Assembly (NCBI RefSeq): GCF_009002475.1
Contig: NZ_AP019860.1
Location: 5,718,501-5,782,500 of the forward strand
Direction: 5' to 3'
Length of the DNA stretch: 64,000 nt
DNA from: Candidatus Uabimicrobium amorphum
Lineage (GTDB): Bacteria > Planctomycetota > Uabimicrobiia > Uabimicrobiales > Uabimicrobiaceae
Positions 8,408-23,400 of this stretch are shown here, in pieces. A model generated the notes under the pieces. The model was not told the origin of the DNA, searched no databases, and saw nothing but the letters and a program-made list of their open reading frames with translations. Positions within the stretch are counted from its first letter, which is position 1. Each line of letters starts with the position of its first letter. A program made the translations under genes and the position numbers.

Positions 8408-11400
8408 ATGGTTTCGCCAAACAAAACGTACGCCCTTTCTCCTTTGCAGAAAGGCATGCTGTTTTATTCACTATCCCAACCAGGCACTTATATTCAGCAA
8501 ACAATTTTCACCGTAGATAGTGCTATCGACATTGCAAAATTTCGCCAAGCTTGGGAATGTATTGTTGCCAGATATGAAGTTTTTAGAGCTAGCTTTCATC
8601 TTCATGAGGGTAACTACAGAGTCCACCAACAGGGCAACGTAAATATCACCGTAAAAAACTGGTATGGCTTATCTACCAAAGAACAACGACAACAGCAGCA
8701 ATTATTTTTACAAAAAGACCGTCGCACAATTTTTGGCTACGAACAACCATCTGTGATGCGTTTTACGCTCCTACAGTTGTCGCCACAAAAATCACAAATT
8801 ATTTGGACATTTCCGCATGTACTTTTAGATGGACGGTCAAGGTGTAAAATTGTTAGCGAATTTCTTTACACCTATGATTGTCTTTGTCAGCAAAAACAAC
8901 CACGACGCACTTTTTTTCCCGAATATCATCGTTATAGTGACTGGCTAAGAAATCACGACTTTTCTTCTGCGAAATCATTTTTTACCGATCAGAAATTTTA
9001 TCCTACGAAGATGATTGCAGTGCAGGTTGAACAAGAAAAACACCACCAACAACAAATATCCTTAGATGTTAGAGTAACGCAAGCACTACAAAATGTAGCT
9101 AATCAGCATGCGATTTCCGTGAATATTTTATTCCAGGCGGCCTGGGCATTAGTGTTGTCTAGGCACGTGGGAAATAATAAGGTTACATTTGGCGCTACGC
9201 GAGCATGCCGCCATATCGCCGTGCAAAAAAGTAGTGACATTGTGGGATGTATGATCAACACCTTACCTATCGGCGTCGAAGTAGATGATATGAATTCGCT
9301 ACAGGATTTTTTGCAAAAAATACACCGTTACTGGATAGATCTACGCGATTACGAACACACCCCGCTAGATGATATCCAAAAATGGTGCAACCATTCTCAG
9401 TCGCTTTTCGATACCAGTATTGTTTTTGAAAACTACACATTTGCCGAAAAAGTTGTAGAACTATACCCTGGGTGTCAAAACTACTCTTGGGAGTTGCGGC
9501 AGCAATCGCATTATCCGTTGACGTTGATAGCATCACGTGGAAAAGAATTGCATATTTGTGCGGAATACAATGCTCACCACTTCTCTTCTCCTTACATAGA
9601 GCGATTACTACAGCAAGTTGCATATGTTTTACAGCAGTTTGCGCAAAACAATTTACAAAAATCTCTACGTGGTATTTGCGTTTTACCCATTCCGCAGAAG
9701 CAACGTCTGCTACTAGAATTCAACGACAGTCAAGTCGAATATGCGCGAAATAAAACTGTGGGGGAGTTATTTGACGTTCAGGCACAAAAAACACCACACA
9801 AGGTAGCCATCATCGATAGTGCAAAGCAGTTAACGTATAGGCAATTACAAGTTTTGTCAGATAAAATAGCGTTATACTTACAACAGCAAGGCGTTACGCA
9901 CGAAATGGCTGTGGCAATACACATGTCAAAATCACTCAACATGTTAACGATGCTTCTCGCTGTTGTCAAATCCGGTGGATACTACGTACCGATAAATACA
10001 CGCGATCCGCAGCAAAGGCGAGATTTTATTATCGAAGACAACAAGTGCAAAATCATTATCTGCGACGATGAAACCACTTATTATAAGAACAGTAGAATAT
10101 TACACTATGAACATCTACTCGAAGAGAGCATGAATGGCGATGTTGGTGAGAAACCACACAAACAATCACTGCCCGATTCTCTTATCTATACGATGTATAC
10201 TTCAGGGTCAACAGGGAAACCAAAAGGTATAGGGGTTACGCATCGCAATGTTGTGCGTTTGGTGGATAATACCAATTATGTACAGCTTGATGAAGATACA
10301 CGCATTTTACATGCGGCATCACCAGCATTTGACGCAGCGACATTTGAAATTTGGGGTGCATTACTTTGTGGAGGAACATGCTGTGTATCTGGTGACGATT
10401 TACTGGAAATTGGCGAAGATCTACAAAAATACACGATCAATACCTTATGGTTAACAGCGGCTCTATTCAATGCGGTCATCGATACGTTTCCCCAAGCATT
10501 GCAAAATGTTAAGCAACTTATCGTCGGAGGTGAAGCTCTTTCTCCACGGCATATAAAAAAGGCCGTGCAAGAATTACCTTGTACACAATTGATGAACGGC
10601 TACGGGCCGACAGAAAATACCACATTTACTACCTATTATGCCATTGGCGATTGCCTTGAGGGGGCAGATTTATCGGGCATTGCTATTGGTAAACCGATTG
10701 CCAATACCCAGGTATACATTCTCGATCGCTTTCTCAACATTGTTCCTCAAGGATGTGTTGGTGAGTTATACGCTGCAGGAGATGGTCTTGCGCGGGGTTA
10801 TATAAATAAGTCAAGGTGGACCGCGGCAAAAATGTTGCCAAACCCGTTTAGCAAAGAACCGGGAGCACGTATGTATAAAACGGGAGACCTTGCTCGTTAC
10901 AGAGAAAATGGCGACATTGAATATATGGGCCGTATTGACCATCAAGTGAAATTGCGCGGTTTTCGCATTGAATTAGGTGAGATAGAAGCGGCATTATTAC
11001 AACACGAACACATTTGTGCGTGTGTCGTTGTCTGTGTCGATGACGAAGAAAACGACAAGCATTTACTCGCGTATGTCGTTGCTAGCGGAACGCAGAACAT
11101 CGAACTGGCAACTTTGCGAATATGGCTCGAAGATAAACTACCATGGTATATGATCCCCGCACAATTTATCGCGCTGGATGAATTACCGCTAAACAAAAAT
11201 GGCAAAATCAATCGCAAACTCCTACCATTACCGGATGATTTTTCATTTGCAAAAAGCTATGTCGCTGCGTGCAATAGCACGGAGGAAAAACTTGTCGAAA
11301 TCTGGCAAGAAGTACTAAGTACAAAAAAAATGGGTGTTCACGATAACTTTTTCTCCCTAGGTGGAAATTCTCTATCTGTGATGAAAATGGCGGTCAAAAT

Positions 11401-14400
11401 ACAACAGCACTGGCAAATAGATTTGTCGTTGCAAAGCATTTTTGCCCACCCGACGATTGCTAAATTAGCGAATGTTATACACCGCCAAGCAAAAGCGATG
11501 TATATAGTTGCGCAAAACAAACAACTCTACCCGTTGTCATTTACACAAAGACGTCTATGGTTTTTGCATAGACTACAGCCGCATTCTTCGTTTTACAATA
11601 TACCGATGATTAAGTCACTAAATGGCATGCTGTGTGTAGATCAATTAAAACAGGCTTTGCAGAAAGTGATTTTGCGACATTCAATACTACGCAGTTTTAT
11701 ACAGGAAAGTGTAGATGGTGACGTACAGCAAAAAATAGTCGAGAATCTGCCACAAATCGCCATTGTCGATCTAGAAAATGAGTTGCAAGTAGAGCAACGT
11801 ATTCACGAAGAAGCTGTCGCTGTGACCGATAGAACATTTGTGCTAACAGAACCGCACCTCGCGCGTTTCAAAATTATCCGCGTAAACTCGCAGCACCATA
11901 TTTTATGTGTTGTCGTACACCATATTATTTGTGATCATCAATCACTGCAAATATTGTGGCGCGAAGTTAAAGAGGTTTACGATTGCCTTGTACAAAAAAG
12001 AGATATGGTGTTACCAGATTTAGAAATACAATATGGCGATTTTTGTGTTTGGCAGAGAGAATTACAAGAGAGTCGCCGATGGAATTCACTGCGCGAGTAT
12101 TGGCAATGCATTTTCAAAGACGCAAAAACATTTTTGCCATTACCCACCGACTACCCACGTCCAGCAGTACAAAAATTTTATGGGGCCGATTATCAAGTAT
12201 CACTTGACGAACAGTTGTCGCAACAACTACAACAATGTGCACAAGGTCACGAATGCACTTTATTTATTGTTCTTTTAGCCGCATTCAATATTTTACTACA
12301 ACGCTACAGCGGAGAGGACGATATCGTAGTTGGTGTTCCGACCGCAAGCCGTTACTACCCACAACTCGAAAACCACATTGGCTTTTTTATCAGTACTCTG
12401 GCGCTACGTTGTGATGTTGGTGGAGATCCAGACTTTATACAACTTGCGCTACGCATGAAAGAAGCATGTCTACAAGCATACGCGCATCAAGAATATCCGT
12501 TTGAAAAGCTTGTCGAAGACCTCAACCCGGTACGCGATACAAGTCGCAATCCGATTTTTCAAGTAATGCTCAATATGGTGGACGACGAACCTGATGGAAA
12601 TCTCAAAAATGTACAGGCGACCAATTATCCACTAAAAGCGACTGCGACGAAGTTTGATTTGACTCTATATGTGAAAAAAAGCAATGGACTACAATTCAAT
12701 TTTCGTTACGACACCGACCTTTTTCACCCACAGACAATTGCGCAAATGGCGCAACAGTTTTGCGAATTACTCAAAAGTCTGGTGGCGAATCCATTCCTGC
12801 GTATTTCACAACTTAACATGTTGACAAAATATGATAAAGAGAGCTTACCTGACCTAAATGTCGCAATAGAGGAACCACCACAAAAATTGGTGACAGACTG
12901 GATCGAGGAATGGTGCGAAAAAAAACCACAGTCCATTGCTATTTCTTACAATAAAATACAATGGAGTTATCAGCAATTACAAAACGCTGCGCAGAATATG
13001 GCTAAATTCCTAATAGAAGTAAAAGGTCAGCGTGTGGGAATATACGGTACGAAAAACGCCACTTTGGTCGCATCTATCATTGGGTGTATGTTGAGTGGCA
13101 AAGTATTTGTGCTCATCGACGAAAACTTACCGGAAAATCGCAAGGAATTGTTGGTGAAAACGAGCGAATTAGATGCGCTACTTGTTGTCTCGACACCGCA
13201 GCAAAGTTTATCTTTTGCTAAAGAAATAGATACTTACTTTGTAGATAGTGAATGTTCAACAATTAAATCTACACATAGAGAATGGGTTTCTCACAGCCAA
13301 ACATCGACAATCAACGAAATTCATAATGCCAACCAACCTTGTTATATCTTTTTTACTTCCGGGTCAACGGGAATTCCTAAGGCAATCCTTGGTAGTCATA
13401 AAGGTTTGGCTCATTTTATTAACTGGCAAAGAGAGACTTTTTCTGTAAATTGTGAAGACAATGTGAGTTGTCTCATCGCACTTTCTTTCGATGCGATTTT
13501 ACGTGAAATATTTTTAGCATTAACTAGTGGCGCTACTCTCGTTTTACCAACGAAAGAAATGATAGAGTCAGAAAAAATTGTCCAGTGGCTACAACAACAA
13601 AAAATAACCATATTTCATAGTGTTCCCTCACTTTTACAACACTGGATATCAGGTTCCTCATCTTGCGCAGAATGGATACGTTGTTTGTTTATCTCTGGCG
13701 AGGCTTTACTTGATACCTTGGTCGACCAATGCCGTACGTCTTTTCCTAAAACAAAAATAATTAATCTCTACGGTCCGACGGAAACCACGTTTGTCAAATG
13801 CTACTACGAAATTCCGCCGCATGTCACTCCCGGAGTACAACCATTGGGAAAACCTTTACCGCAAACACAAGCTCTTATTATGAGAGATAATCACTTGTGT
13901 GCTTTTGGGGAACCAGGAGAAATAGTATTGCGTACCCCTTTTCGTACTCTAGGTTATTTAAACGAGGAACAAAACCGCGATAGATTTGTGGTAAATCCGC
14001 AACGCGATGATGACAAAGATTTACTTTATCGCACAGGAGATAGAGGTCGTTATAACGCGCAAGGTCTTTTACAATTTTTGGGGCGCATCGACGATCAAGT
14101 AAAAATACTTGGTGTGCGCATCGAGCCAAATGAGGTAAAAAATGTTCTCATACAACATCCACAAATACAAAACTGTGCTGTTGTGGTTCATACAAAAACA
14201 CCACAGCCGTACTTGGTCGCTTATGTTGTGACATCATGCGACCGTTTTTGTGAAAAAGAATTCAAAGAATATACGCGAAAAAAGTTGCCAGAAGTAATGG
14301 TCCCAAAAATATTCGTTGCGATAGAAACCGTTCCGCTCACCGCCAGTGGTAAATTAAATCGCGCTGCGCTTCCCGAGATACATTCAACAAAAAATACACC

Positions 14401-17400
14401 ATTAATTCTACCGCGTAACAAGATAGAAGAGCAGTTGTATGATATATGGCAAAAACTTTTGCAGGTCGACGAAATCAGTATAGACGATGACTTTTTTGCT
14501 CTAGGAGGACATTCGTTATTGGCAATGCGCATGGTAAGAAAAATAAAGAGTGCCTTGCATATAGATGTCGCGCTACAAAATATTTTTGAACAAACCACAA
14601 TTGGAGATCTGGCCAAATACATTGAAGATAATGAAATCAAATCGCAAAAGATGGTCCGTTTGAATCTCGAATCGTATCCTCTCTCATTCACGCAACAGCG
14701 CTTATGGTTTTTGTATTTGTTACAGCCACAGTCGCCTTTTTATCACATTTCTTTTGTGCGCAAATTAGAGGGAGAGATAGACGCCGAATGTTTAAAGAAA
14801 GCCTTTGCGCAACTTGTGCAACGTCAATCAATATTACGGACCTATTTTTGTCAGGAAACGAATTATGAGGTATGTCAAAAAGTAAAAAAAGATCATATTC
14901 CCATAACCATTATTGATGTTTCACATGACAAACACCGCGCTCAACGAGTTTCACAAGAGGTGAATGTTACCACTCAAGCACCTTTTACGCTTACCGAGTT
15001 TCCGTTAGTGCGTTTTAAATTGATCAAAACGCAAAACAAGAGTTATGTTTTGTGTATCGTTCTTCATCATATCATTGGTGACCAAACTTCCGTGCAAATT
15101 TTGTGGCGGGAACTAGTTGAGTTGTACAATGCGTTACTACAAAAAAGATCTGCGCGCCTGACACCATTGTCTTTACAATATGGAGACTATTGTGTGTGGC
15201 AACAACAACAAAATTTAGTAAAACAGCGCGAATATTGGCTGCAAAAGTTTTTGCAGGAACCGCCATTTTTAGATTTAGTTACCGATTATCCGCGGCAACA
15301 AAATAATCAATACCTAGGCGCGCAGTGTTCTGTTACGGTAGATAAAGATCTAAAGCAGAAATTGCAAAGGCTAGCTCAGAAAAGTGATTGTACGATGTTT
15401 ATGGTTTTACTCAGCGCTTTCCATATACTTTTACATCGTTATAGTGGACAAAATGACATTACCGTTGGTTCAGCTATTACAAATCGTCATTCCCTAGAAA
15501 ACAACATAGGGTTGTTCATAAATACTCTAGCATTGCGTATAAATATCGAAGAAAACTCTACTTTCGACGCGTTACTGAAAAATGTAAAAAAAACTTGCTT
15601 GGAAGCATATATACACCAGGATTACCCATTTGAAAAATTAGTGAAAGATCTCAATCCCATGCGGGATCTAAACCGCAATCCTATTTTTCAAGTGATGATA
15701 AATATGATGGATATGAGTGGAAACAAAGAGTGTTTTTTAGGCGTTGAGTCCAGTACATATGCGAAAGAAGTTGCCTCGACCAAGTTTGATCTAACTCTTT
15801 ATGTAAAGTTAAAGCCGACGCAAAATTTGCAGTTTAGTTTACGCTACAACAGTGAATTATTTACGGCACAAACTATGCAACAAATGCTGGAACAATTTAT
15901 ACAGTTACTCAAAAGCATTGTCGATAACTCACAACAAGTTATTACTGATTTGAGTATTCTTACTGCGAAAGACACAACTTATCAACAGCAAATTTGCGGA
16001 GAAATAATAGAACCGCCTCAAAAATTTCTTCCGCAAGCCATATGCGAGTGGGTACAAAAGACTCCAAATTCGGTAGCGCTTTCGCGTGAAGGAAAACATT
16101 GGGACTATAGTGAATTGCAGTTAGCTTCGCAAAAAGTAGCCAATTTTTTAAGATCACACTCCGCGAAATATGTGGCGATTTATGGTGAAAAGAACTTTTC
16201 CTTAATCGCTGCGATCGTTGGTTGTATGTTAAGCGAGAAAGTTTTTGTGCTCATTGATGAAAACTTACCGCAAAATCGCAAAGAGGTTATGTTGACAACA
16301 AGCGATGCTGGTATATTATTGACAACATGTCGCGATAAGTTGGAATTTGCACGCAACGTAGACGTATATTTTATCGATAAAAATTGTGGTATTTATCACT
16401 GCTGCGATGAGGAAATAGAAGAACTTACAGGCTATGAATCCGAAGTCACTAGCCAAGAGTTAGAAGCGACAAATGAGGGGTTAAACTATCCGTGTTATAT
16501 CTTCTTTACTTCTGGTTCGACGGGAACACCTAAAGCGGTATTGGGCAACCACAAGGGGCTTGCGCATTTTATTCGCTGGCAACGCGAAACATTTTCTATC
16601 TCTGCGCAAGACAGAGTGGCGCATGTAACCAATATTTCTTTCGATGTGGTGTTGCGTGAGATATTCGTTACTCTAAGTGCCGGAGCAACCTTGTGTATTC
16701 CTCCGCAGTGGGAAGAAGTTCTTACATGGGCAAAACGCGAACAAATCACTATTGTGCACAGTGTTCCCTCATTAATGGAATTTTGGCTGGAAAAAGTGGA
16801 GTCTCCGTTGCCAAAAGTGCGTCTGCTTTTTATGGCCGGAGAAGCGCTCCACGATCACTTGGTTGAAAAATGTTGCAAAATCTTTCCCAACGCACAAATC
16901 ATTAATTTATATGGACCAACAGAAACTACATTGGCAAAGTGCTATCATATTGTGCCTCAGCCTGCCAAACGCGGCATACAACTATTGGGAAAACCTTTGC
17001 CGCAAACGCAGGTTTTCATTATGAAGAATGAGTCTCTGTGTGCATTAGGAGAACCAGGAGAGATAGTGATTCGCACTCCTTTTCGCACACTTGGTTATGT
17101 GAATAATCCTCACGAACGCTTTTTTACCAATCCGTTTACCAAAGATGAAAATGATTTGCTATATCGAACCGGAGATCGTGGGCGATATCATGCCGATGGC
17201 TCGTTGGAATTTTTAGGGCGCATGGATGAACAAATAAAAATCCTGGGTATGCGCATAGAACCAGATGAAATCAAGAATGTGATTTTACGTCACCCACACG
17301 TTCGCGATTGCGTCGTTGTTGCGCAACAAAATAAATCGCTATTGGTTGCTTACGTCGTTTGCGCCGAAGAAATTATTACTGAATTACCTAGTTACGTGCA

Positions 17401-20400
17401 GAGTTTGCTTCCGCGGATTATGGTTCCCAAGTTGTTTATCCCCATAAAATCCATTCCACTCACCGCTAGCGGTAAAGTCAATCGTCGTCAGTTACCAGCT
17501 ATTGATTTGCGGCCATCGCCACAAAAAATTGTGCCGCGGACTCCGTACGAGAAAAAAGTTAGTGCAATTTGGCAAGAAGTACTGTCGACGACTGTTGTGG
17601 GAATTGATGACGATTTTTTTGCTCTTGGAGGGCACTCGTTACTCGCCATGCGTATGATTGGTATGGTTAGGGATATTTTACACGTAGAGGCTTCTCTACG
17701 CCTTATTTTTGAATTTCCCGCTCTACGACAATTTGTGCAAGCTTTAGTGCAAAAGGAGCAAATACAAAAACCCCTTGTTGCGTTAAATCAACAGCTTTAC
17801 CCCTTATCCTTCGCACAGAGTCGTTTGTGGTTTGTACAAAACTTATTGGTGGACAGTCATCTTTACAACATGTCGCTAGTAAAAAATATCTATGGCGATT
17901 TACAGCTTCCCTACTTACGACAAGCTATTGGTGTCTTGGTGAATAGACATGAAACTTTACGCACCTATATCTATGAAGATGATGAGGGGGGGGCATGGCA
18001 AAAAATATGCGATAGTGATATAGATGTATTTGTACATGATTTTACACGCCAGCCCCAGCAAGTAAAGTCGTTCATTGCAAAAGAACGTCAACACCTTTTT
18101 ACTCTGACGGAATTTCCCTTGGTGCGTTTTACCGTTGCCAAGGTAAATGAACAACATCATATCTTGTGCATCGTTATACACCACATCATTAGCGATCATT
18201 GGTCGCAGCAAGTTTTGTGGGGCGAGTTAACAAAAATTTACAACTCTTTATTGCAACAACAACAAGTGCAACTACCCAAATTAAAATTACAGTATGGGGA
18301 CTTTTGTGCGTGGCAACAGCAGCAAGATATGACAGTGCAAAAAGAGTATTGGTTGGAACAATTTGCGACGCTGCCGCATCCCATAGATCTTCCCACGGAT
18401 TATCCACGTCCCTCACGCCAGAGTTTTCGCGGAGCAACACATACGTTTATCATTGAAAAGACGCTGTGTCAAAGTTTACTGGATCTCTCACAACGCGAGA
18501 ACTGTACGTTATTTTTTGTTATGCTTACAGCGTTTAATATCCTACTACGGCGCTACAGCGGGCAAAAAGATCTTACCATTGGCGTACCAATTAGTAATCG
18601 CCACCACGGTGAACTACAAAATAACATAGGCTTTTTTGTCAATACTTTGGCAATACGTAATTATATCGAAGACCAAAATTCATTCCTTGAAGTGTTACAC
18701 CAAGTAAAGAACCAATGTCGACAAGCTTACGCTCACCAGGATTATCCTTTTGAGCATTTAGTGAAAGAAATCAATCCACCTCGCGATTTGAGCCGTCATG
18801 CTATTTTTCAAATCGCAATGAATATGCTGGATAACTACACAATGGAAATTGATTGTGATTGGGAGCACCTACGCATAGAAAATTATCAACGTAAAATAGT
18901 CAACGCGCGGTTTGATTTAACTCTCAATGTAAAACAGACAAATGAATTGAAATGCACCTTCGTTTACAATCGTGATTTATTTTCTGCGGAAACAGTTGGT
19001 TCTTGGGCACACTCATTTACCATGTTACTTAACGATATAGTACAAAATCCACAGCAAAGAATATCTGTACTACAAGCTACTCCCCAGAGGAGCGCAGCGT
19101 CAAATTACATAGAAAAAAAGACGCAGAGTGGGTATCTAGCTCCTCGTAACAGTATAGAGGCAGAACTTGTTACTATTTGGCAAGAAACTTTAAAAACAAA
19201 ACCTATTGGAATTACAGATAATTTTTTTGAGCTAGGTGGTCATTCCATTCTTGCGATTAAATTAATTAACCGTACTCGTAAAGTTTTTTCTTTAAAGATG
19301 TCTCTACAGATTATTTTTGAAAAGCCAACGATACAGCAGTTAGCAGAGTATATCAAAAATAGTAAGACACAAACTGCTTCTCATAACCGTACAAAAAACA
19401 TTGAAAAATATCCGCTATCGTTTTCACAAGAGCAACTGTGGTTTTTCTACTTGCTCGATCCACAAAGCACGTTTTATAACATAACCACTTGTAAACAACT
19501 ACAAGGAGATTTAAATACAAAATATTTGCAGAAAGCCGTTGCCAAATTGAGTATGAGACACCTAGCCCTGAGAACATATATTGAACCAGAAAGTAATGGG
19601 CAAGTATGGCAAAGAGTACATGAAAGTTCGCTAAAGCTTGTGGTGGAAGACATATCTATGTATAGCGATGTCGAAAAACAACATAAAATATCCCAACACC
19701 AGAAAACTAAGTTTAACCTAACCGAATATCCATTGGTAAGCCTACGATTGTTTAGAATAGAACGACGTTGCCATATACTCTCTATTGTCATACACCATAT
19801 TATCAGCGATGGTTGGTCGCAAAACATCATATGGAAAGAGTTGGTCGCATTGTATAACTCTTACATAAACTCCGAAGATTGTTCTTTGCCATCTATTGGT
19901 GTAAGTTATGGTGATTTTTGTATTTGGCAACGTGAGCAGTACAATTGGGAGGAACACAAAAGTTATTGGAAAAAGCAGTTGCAAAATTTACCAACACCTC
20001 TGGCCCTACCGACAGATTTTCCACGTCCATCGCAGCAAGACTTTGCCGGAGGAGAATACACCGTTACGATAGATAAAGTTTTACAGGAAACACTGAAGAA
20101 TATCGCCCTGAAAAATGACACAACGGTTTTTATTGTGTTATTAACCGCTTTCAAAATGTTTTTAAGTCGCTACAGTGCGCAAAAAGACATCGTCGTTGGT
20201 TTTCCTGTGGCAAATCGTTTGCAACATGATTGTGAAAATACGGTTGGTTTTTTTGCAAATACCTTAGTTCTACGCACAAAATTGGACATGAATCTCTCTT
20301 TTACACAATGTCTAAAAGAAGTGACCAATAATTTCGCGCAGGCGATTACACGCGAAGAGTTTGGGTTCTCACAACTGGTTAAGACAATTAATCCACCGCG

Positions 20401-23400
20401 TGACATGAGTCGCAACCCCATATTTCAAGTAATGGTTACCAGATTTTACTCTACAACGAAAGTACCCCTCAAGGGAATTACGGTTTCTAACATCGCGAAA
20501 CAAAAAACTACATCTAAATTTGATTTAACTCTCTCGATAAAATCGCAAGGAGATTTGGTTTTCTATTACAAAAGTGGTCTTTTCCGCCAAAGTACCATTC
20601 AAAAAATAGCTGGTGATTTTATTGAATTGTTACAAGACGTGATTTCCCAGCCGCAGAAGTGTATTGCGATGCAATCCACAGATACAGTGTACGCCATCAT
20701 CTCCAGCAGAGCAAAGCAAGAACCCAACGCTATGGCTTTATTGGATCAAAAAGCAAATAGCATTTGTAATCATCAATTGCTACATAATATCCAAAGTAAT
20801 GTAAGACAGCTGCAATCATGGGGCATTAAACGCAACAATCGCGTCGCCATTGTTCTTGATAATGGTCCATGCATGGCGAGCTGTTTCTTAGCGGTTTGTT
20901 GTTGTGCAACTAGTGCTCCTTTAAACCCCTCCTACACAGAAAGCGAATATGAATTCTATCTTACAGACTTAGATGCGAAGGCGCTTATTATCGCAGGAAA
21001 GGAAAATGTTCCGGCAAAAAATGTCGCGAAAAGACTTAACATTCCTGTCTGGCAATTAGTTGCAGACGAGCAGAAACCGGGTTTATTTAGGTTGGAGGGA
21101 GGCCAGGTACAAGAAAATACACATCATGAGTTTGCACATCCACAAGATGTTGCCTTGGTTTTACATACATCAGGAACAACATCACGTCCGAAGATGGTAC
21201 CTCTTACTCACCGCAATATATGTACTTCCGCGGCAAATATTAGCAAAACTCTCCATTTACAGCCAAGAGATCGTTGTCTAAATGTCATGCCTTTGTTTCA
21301 TATTCATGGTCTAATGGGCGTTCTTTTGTCTTCCATGTATTCAGGAGCCAGTATTGTTTGTAGCCAAGGTTTTCAAAGTGATTTATTTTTTTCATGGTTA
21401 GAAAAATGTGACCCCACTTGGTATTCAGCGGTTCCAACAATGCACCAAGCAATCCTAGCTATTGCACAAGACCATCAAGAAATTATTGACCAAAGTCGTT
21501 TACGTCTAATTCGTTCCTCGTCTTCTTCCCTTGCCCCAAACATCATTACAAATTTAGAAAAGATATTTTCTGTGCCAGTTATCGAGTCATATGGTATGAC
21601 GGAGGCATCGCACCAAATGACAAGTAACCCTCTGCCACCGCAAAAGCGTAAACCAGGCTCTGTTGGACAAGCAGCAGGTCCGCAAGTGGCCATTATGGAC
21701 AGCGTAGGAAATTTACAACCAGCAGAGACAGAAGGGGAGATTGTGATCAAAGGAACAAGTGTCACTCTTGGCTATGAAAATAATCCGCAAGCGAATGAAA
21801 GCGCATTTTGCAATGGTTGGTTCCGTACAGGAGATACCGGCTATTTTGATAAAGATAAATATCTATATATCAAAGGAAGAATTAAGGAAATTATTAATCG
21901 CGGTGGAGAAAAAATTTCGCCACGAGAAGTAGATGAAGTGCTACTCCAATATCCTGGTGTTCGCCAAGCAGTTACTTTTGCGATACCACACAATACTTTG
22001 GGGCAAGATGTTGCCGCCGCGATTATTCTAAAACCAGATGTCCAAATAACAGAACAACAAATACGTGACTTTGCTTTTGAACAACTCGCGGCTTTTAAAG
22101 TACCAAGTAAAGTCGTGTTTACAAACAAAATTCCTCTTGGCCCGACTGGAAAAATGCAAAGGGTTCAGCTTGGAAAGCAGTTAGGGGATTTGCTAAAAGT
22201 TGACTACAAAGCCGCGACGAGTAGTGTCGAAAAAAGCTTTTGCGATATTTGGACGCAAATCCTCCATGTCAATAACATTAGTATTGATGACAACTTTTTT
22301 GTCTTAGGAGGAGATTCTCTATCTGGAATGCAGGTGATTAACTTAATTAACTTACAACATGAAATTGACTTGCCCGTTTCACATCTGTTTCGTTATCCAA
22401 CGATCCGTCAGCTTGCCGCTGTTGCTGGACAGTCGCAACAAAGTACACCTGATTCACCATTACCCGTTTCTCGGAACTTGCAAATACCATTGTCTTTTAG
22501 CCAAGAAAGTATGTGGTACTTACACTATATTACCAACTCTCCCGCCTACAATAGGCCTTTGAACTTGCGTTTATACGGTTCATTAGATATTGCGACCTTG
22601 CAAAAAAGTTTAAATGTGATCATTGCGCGACATGAAACTCTACGCACGAACATCAGTTGCGATGAAAATCATGTTCCATTTCAAAAAATTCACAGTGTAA
22701 GACAATTGGAGTTGGAAGTAGTAGATTTACAAAATTTATCTGTTGCAGAGCAACAAGAAAAAACAGAGCAGTTTTTGCTTAGTAGTGGGCAAAAACTCTT
22801 TAATCTCGCAGAAGATTTACTTGTACACGCCAAACTCTTATGTTTTTCACCGCAAGATTTTTTACTCAACATTACATTTCATCACATTGTATTTGATGGT
22901 TGGTCGGAAGGAGTTTTTCTCAACGAACTCAACGAAATTTATGCTTCCTTACAACAAAAACAAGGAATAAAACTACCTGATTTACCCATACAACATGCCG
23001 ATTATTCTTACTGGCAAAGAGGAAAAACTTATGAAAAACAATGTGCCTATTGGCAACAAAAACTGGATGATTATGATGATAACTCAATGTTTCCTACAGA
23101 CAAACCACGTCCCCAAATCCCCAGTGGTACAGGTGCTCAGTACCCGATAAACATTGACAAAGATCTCTATCAACGTTTACAAAATCTCGCAGAAAAAAGT
23201 CATTGCACACTTTTTTCATTACTTTTAACGGCATATAGCGTGCTCATTGTTCGTTACGCAAAGATCAGTGATATTGTGATCGCTGTTCCCTTTTCGGAAA
23301 GAGATTTGCCCGCCACTCAAAATTTAATTGCGATGATGATCCAAACACAACCTTTACGTATAAAGTTATCCAAAGAATCGAGCTTTATACAGCTTGCGTC

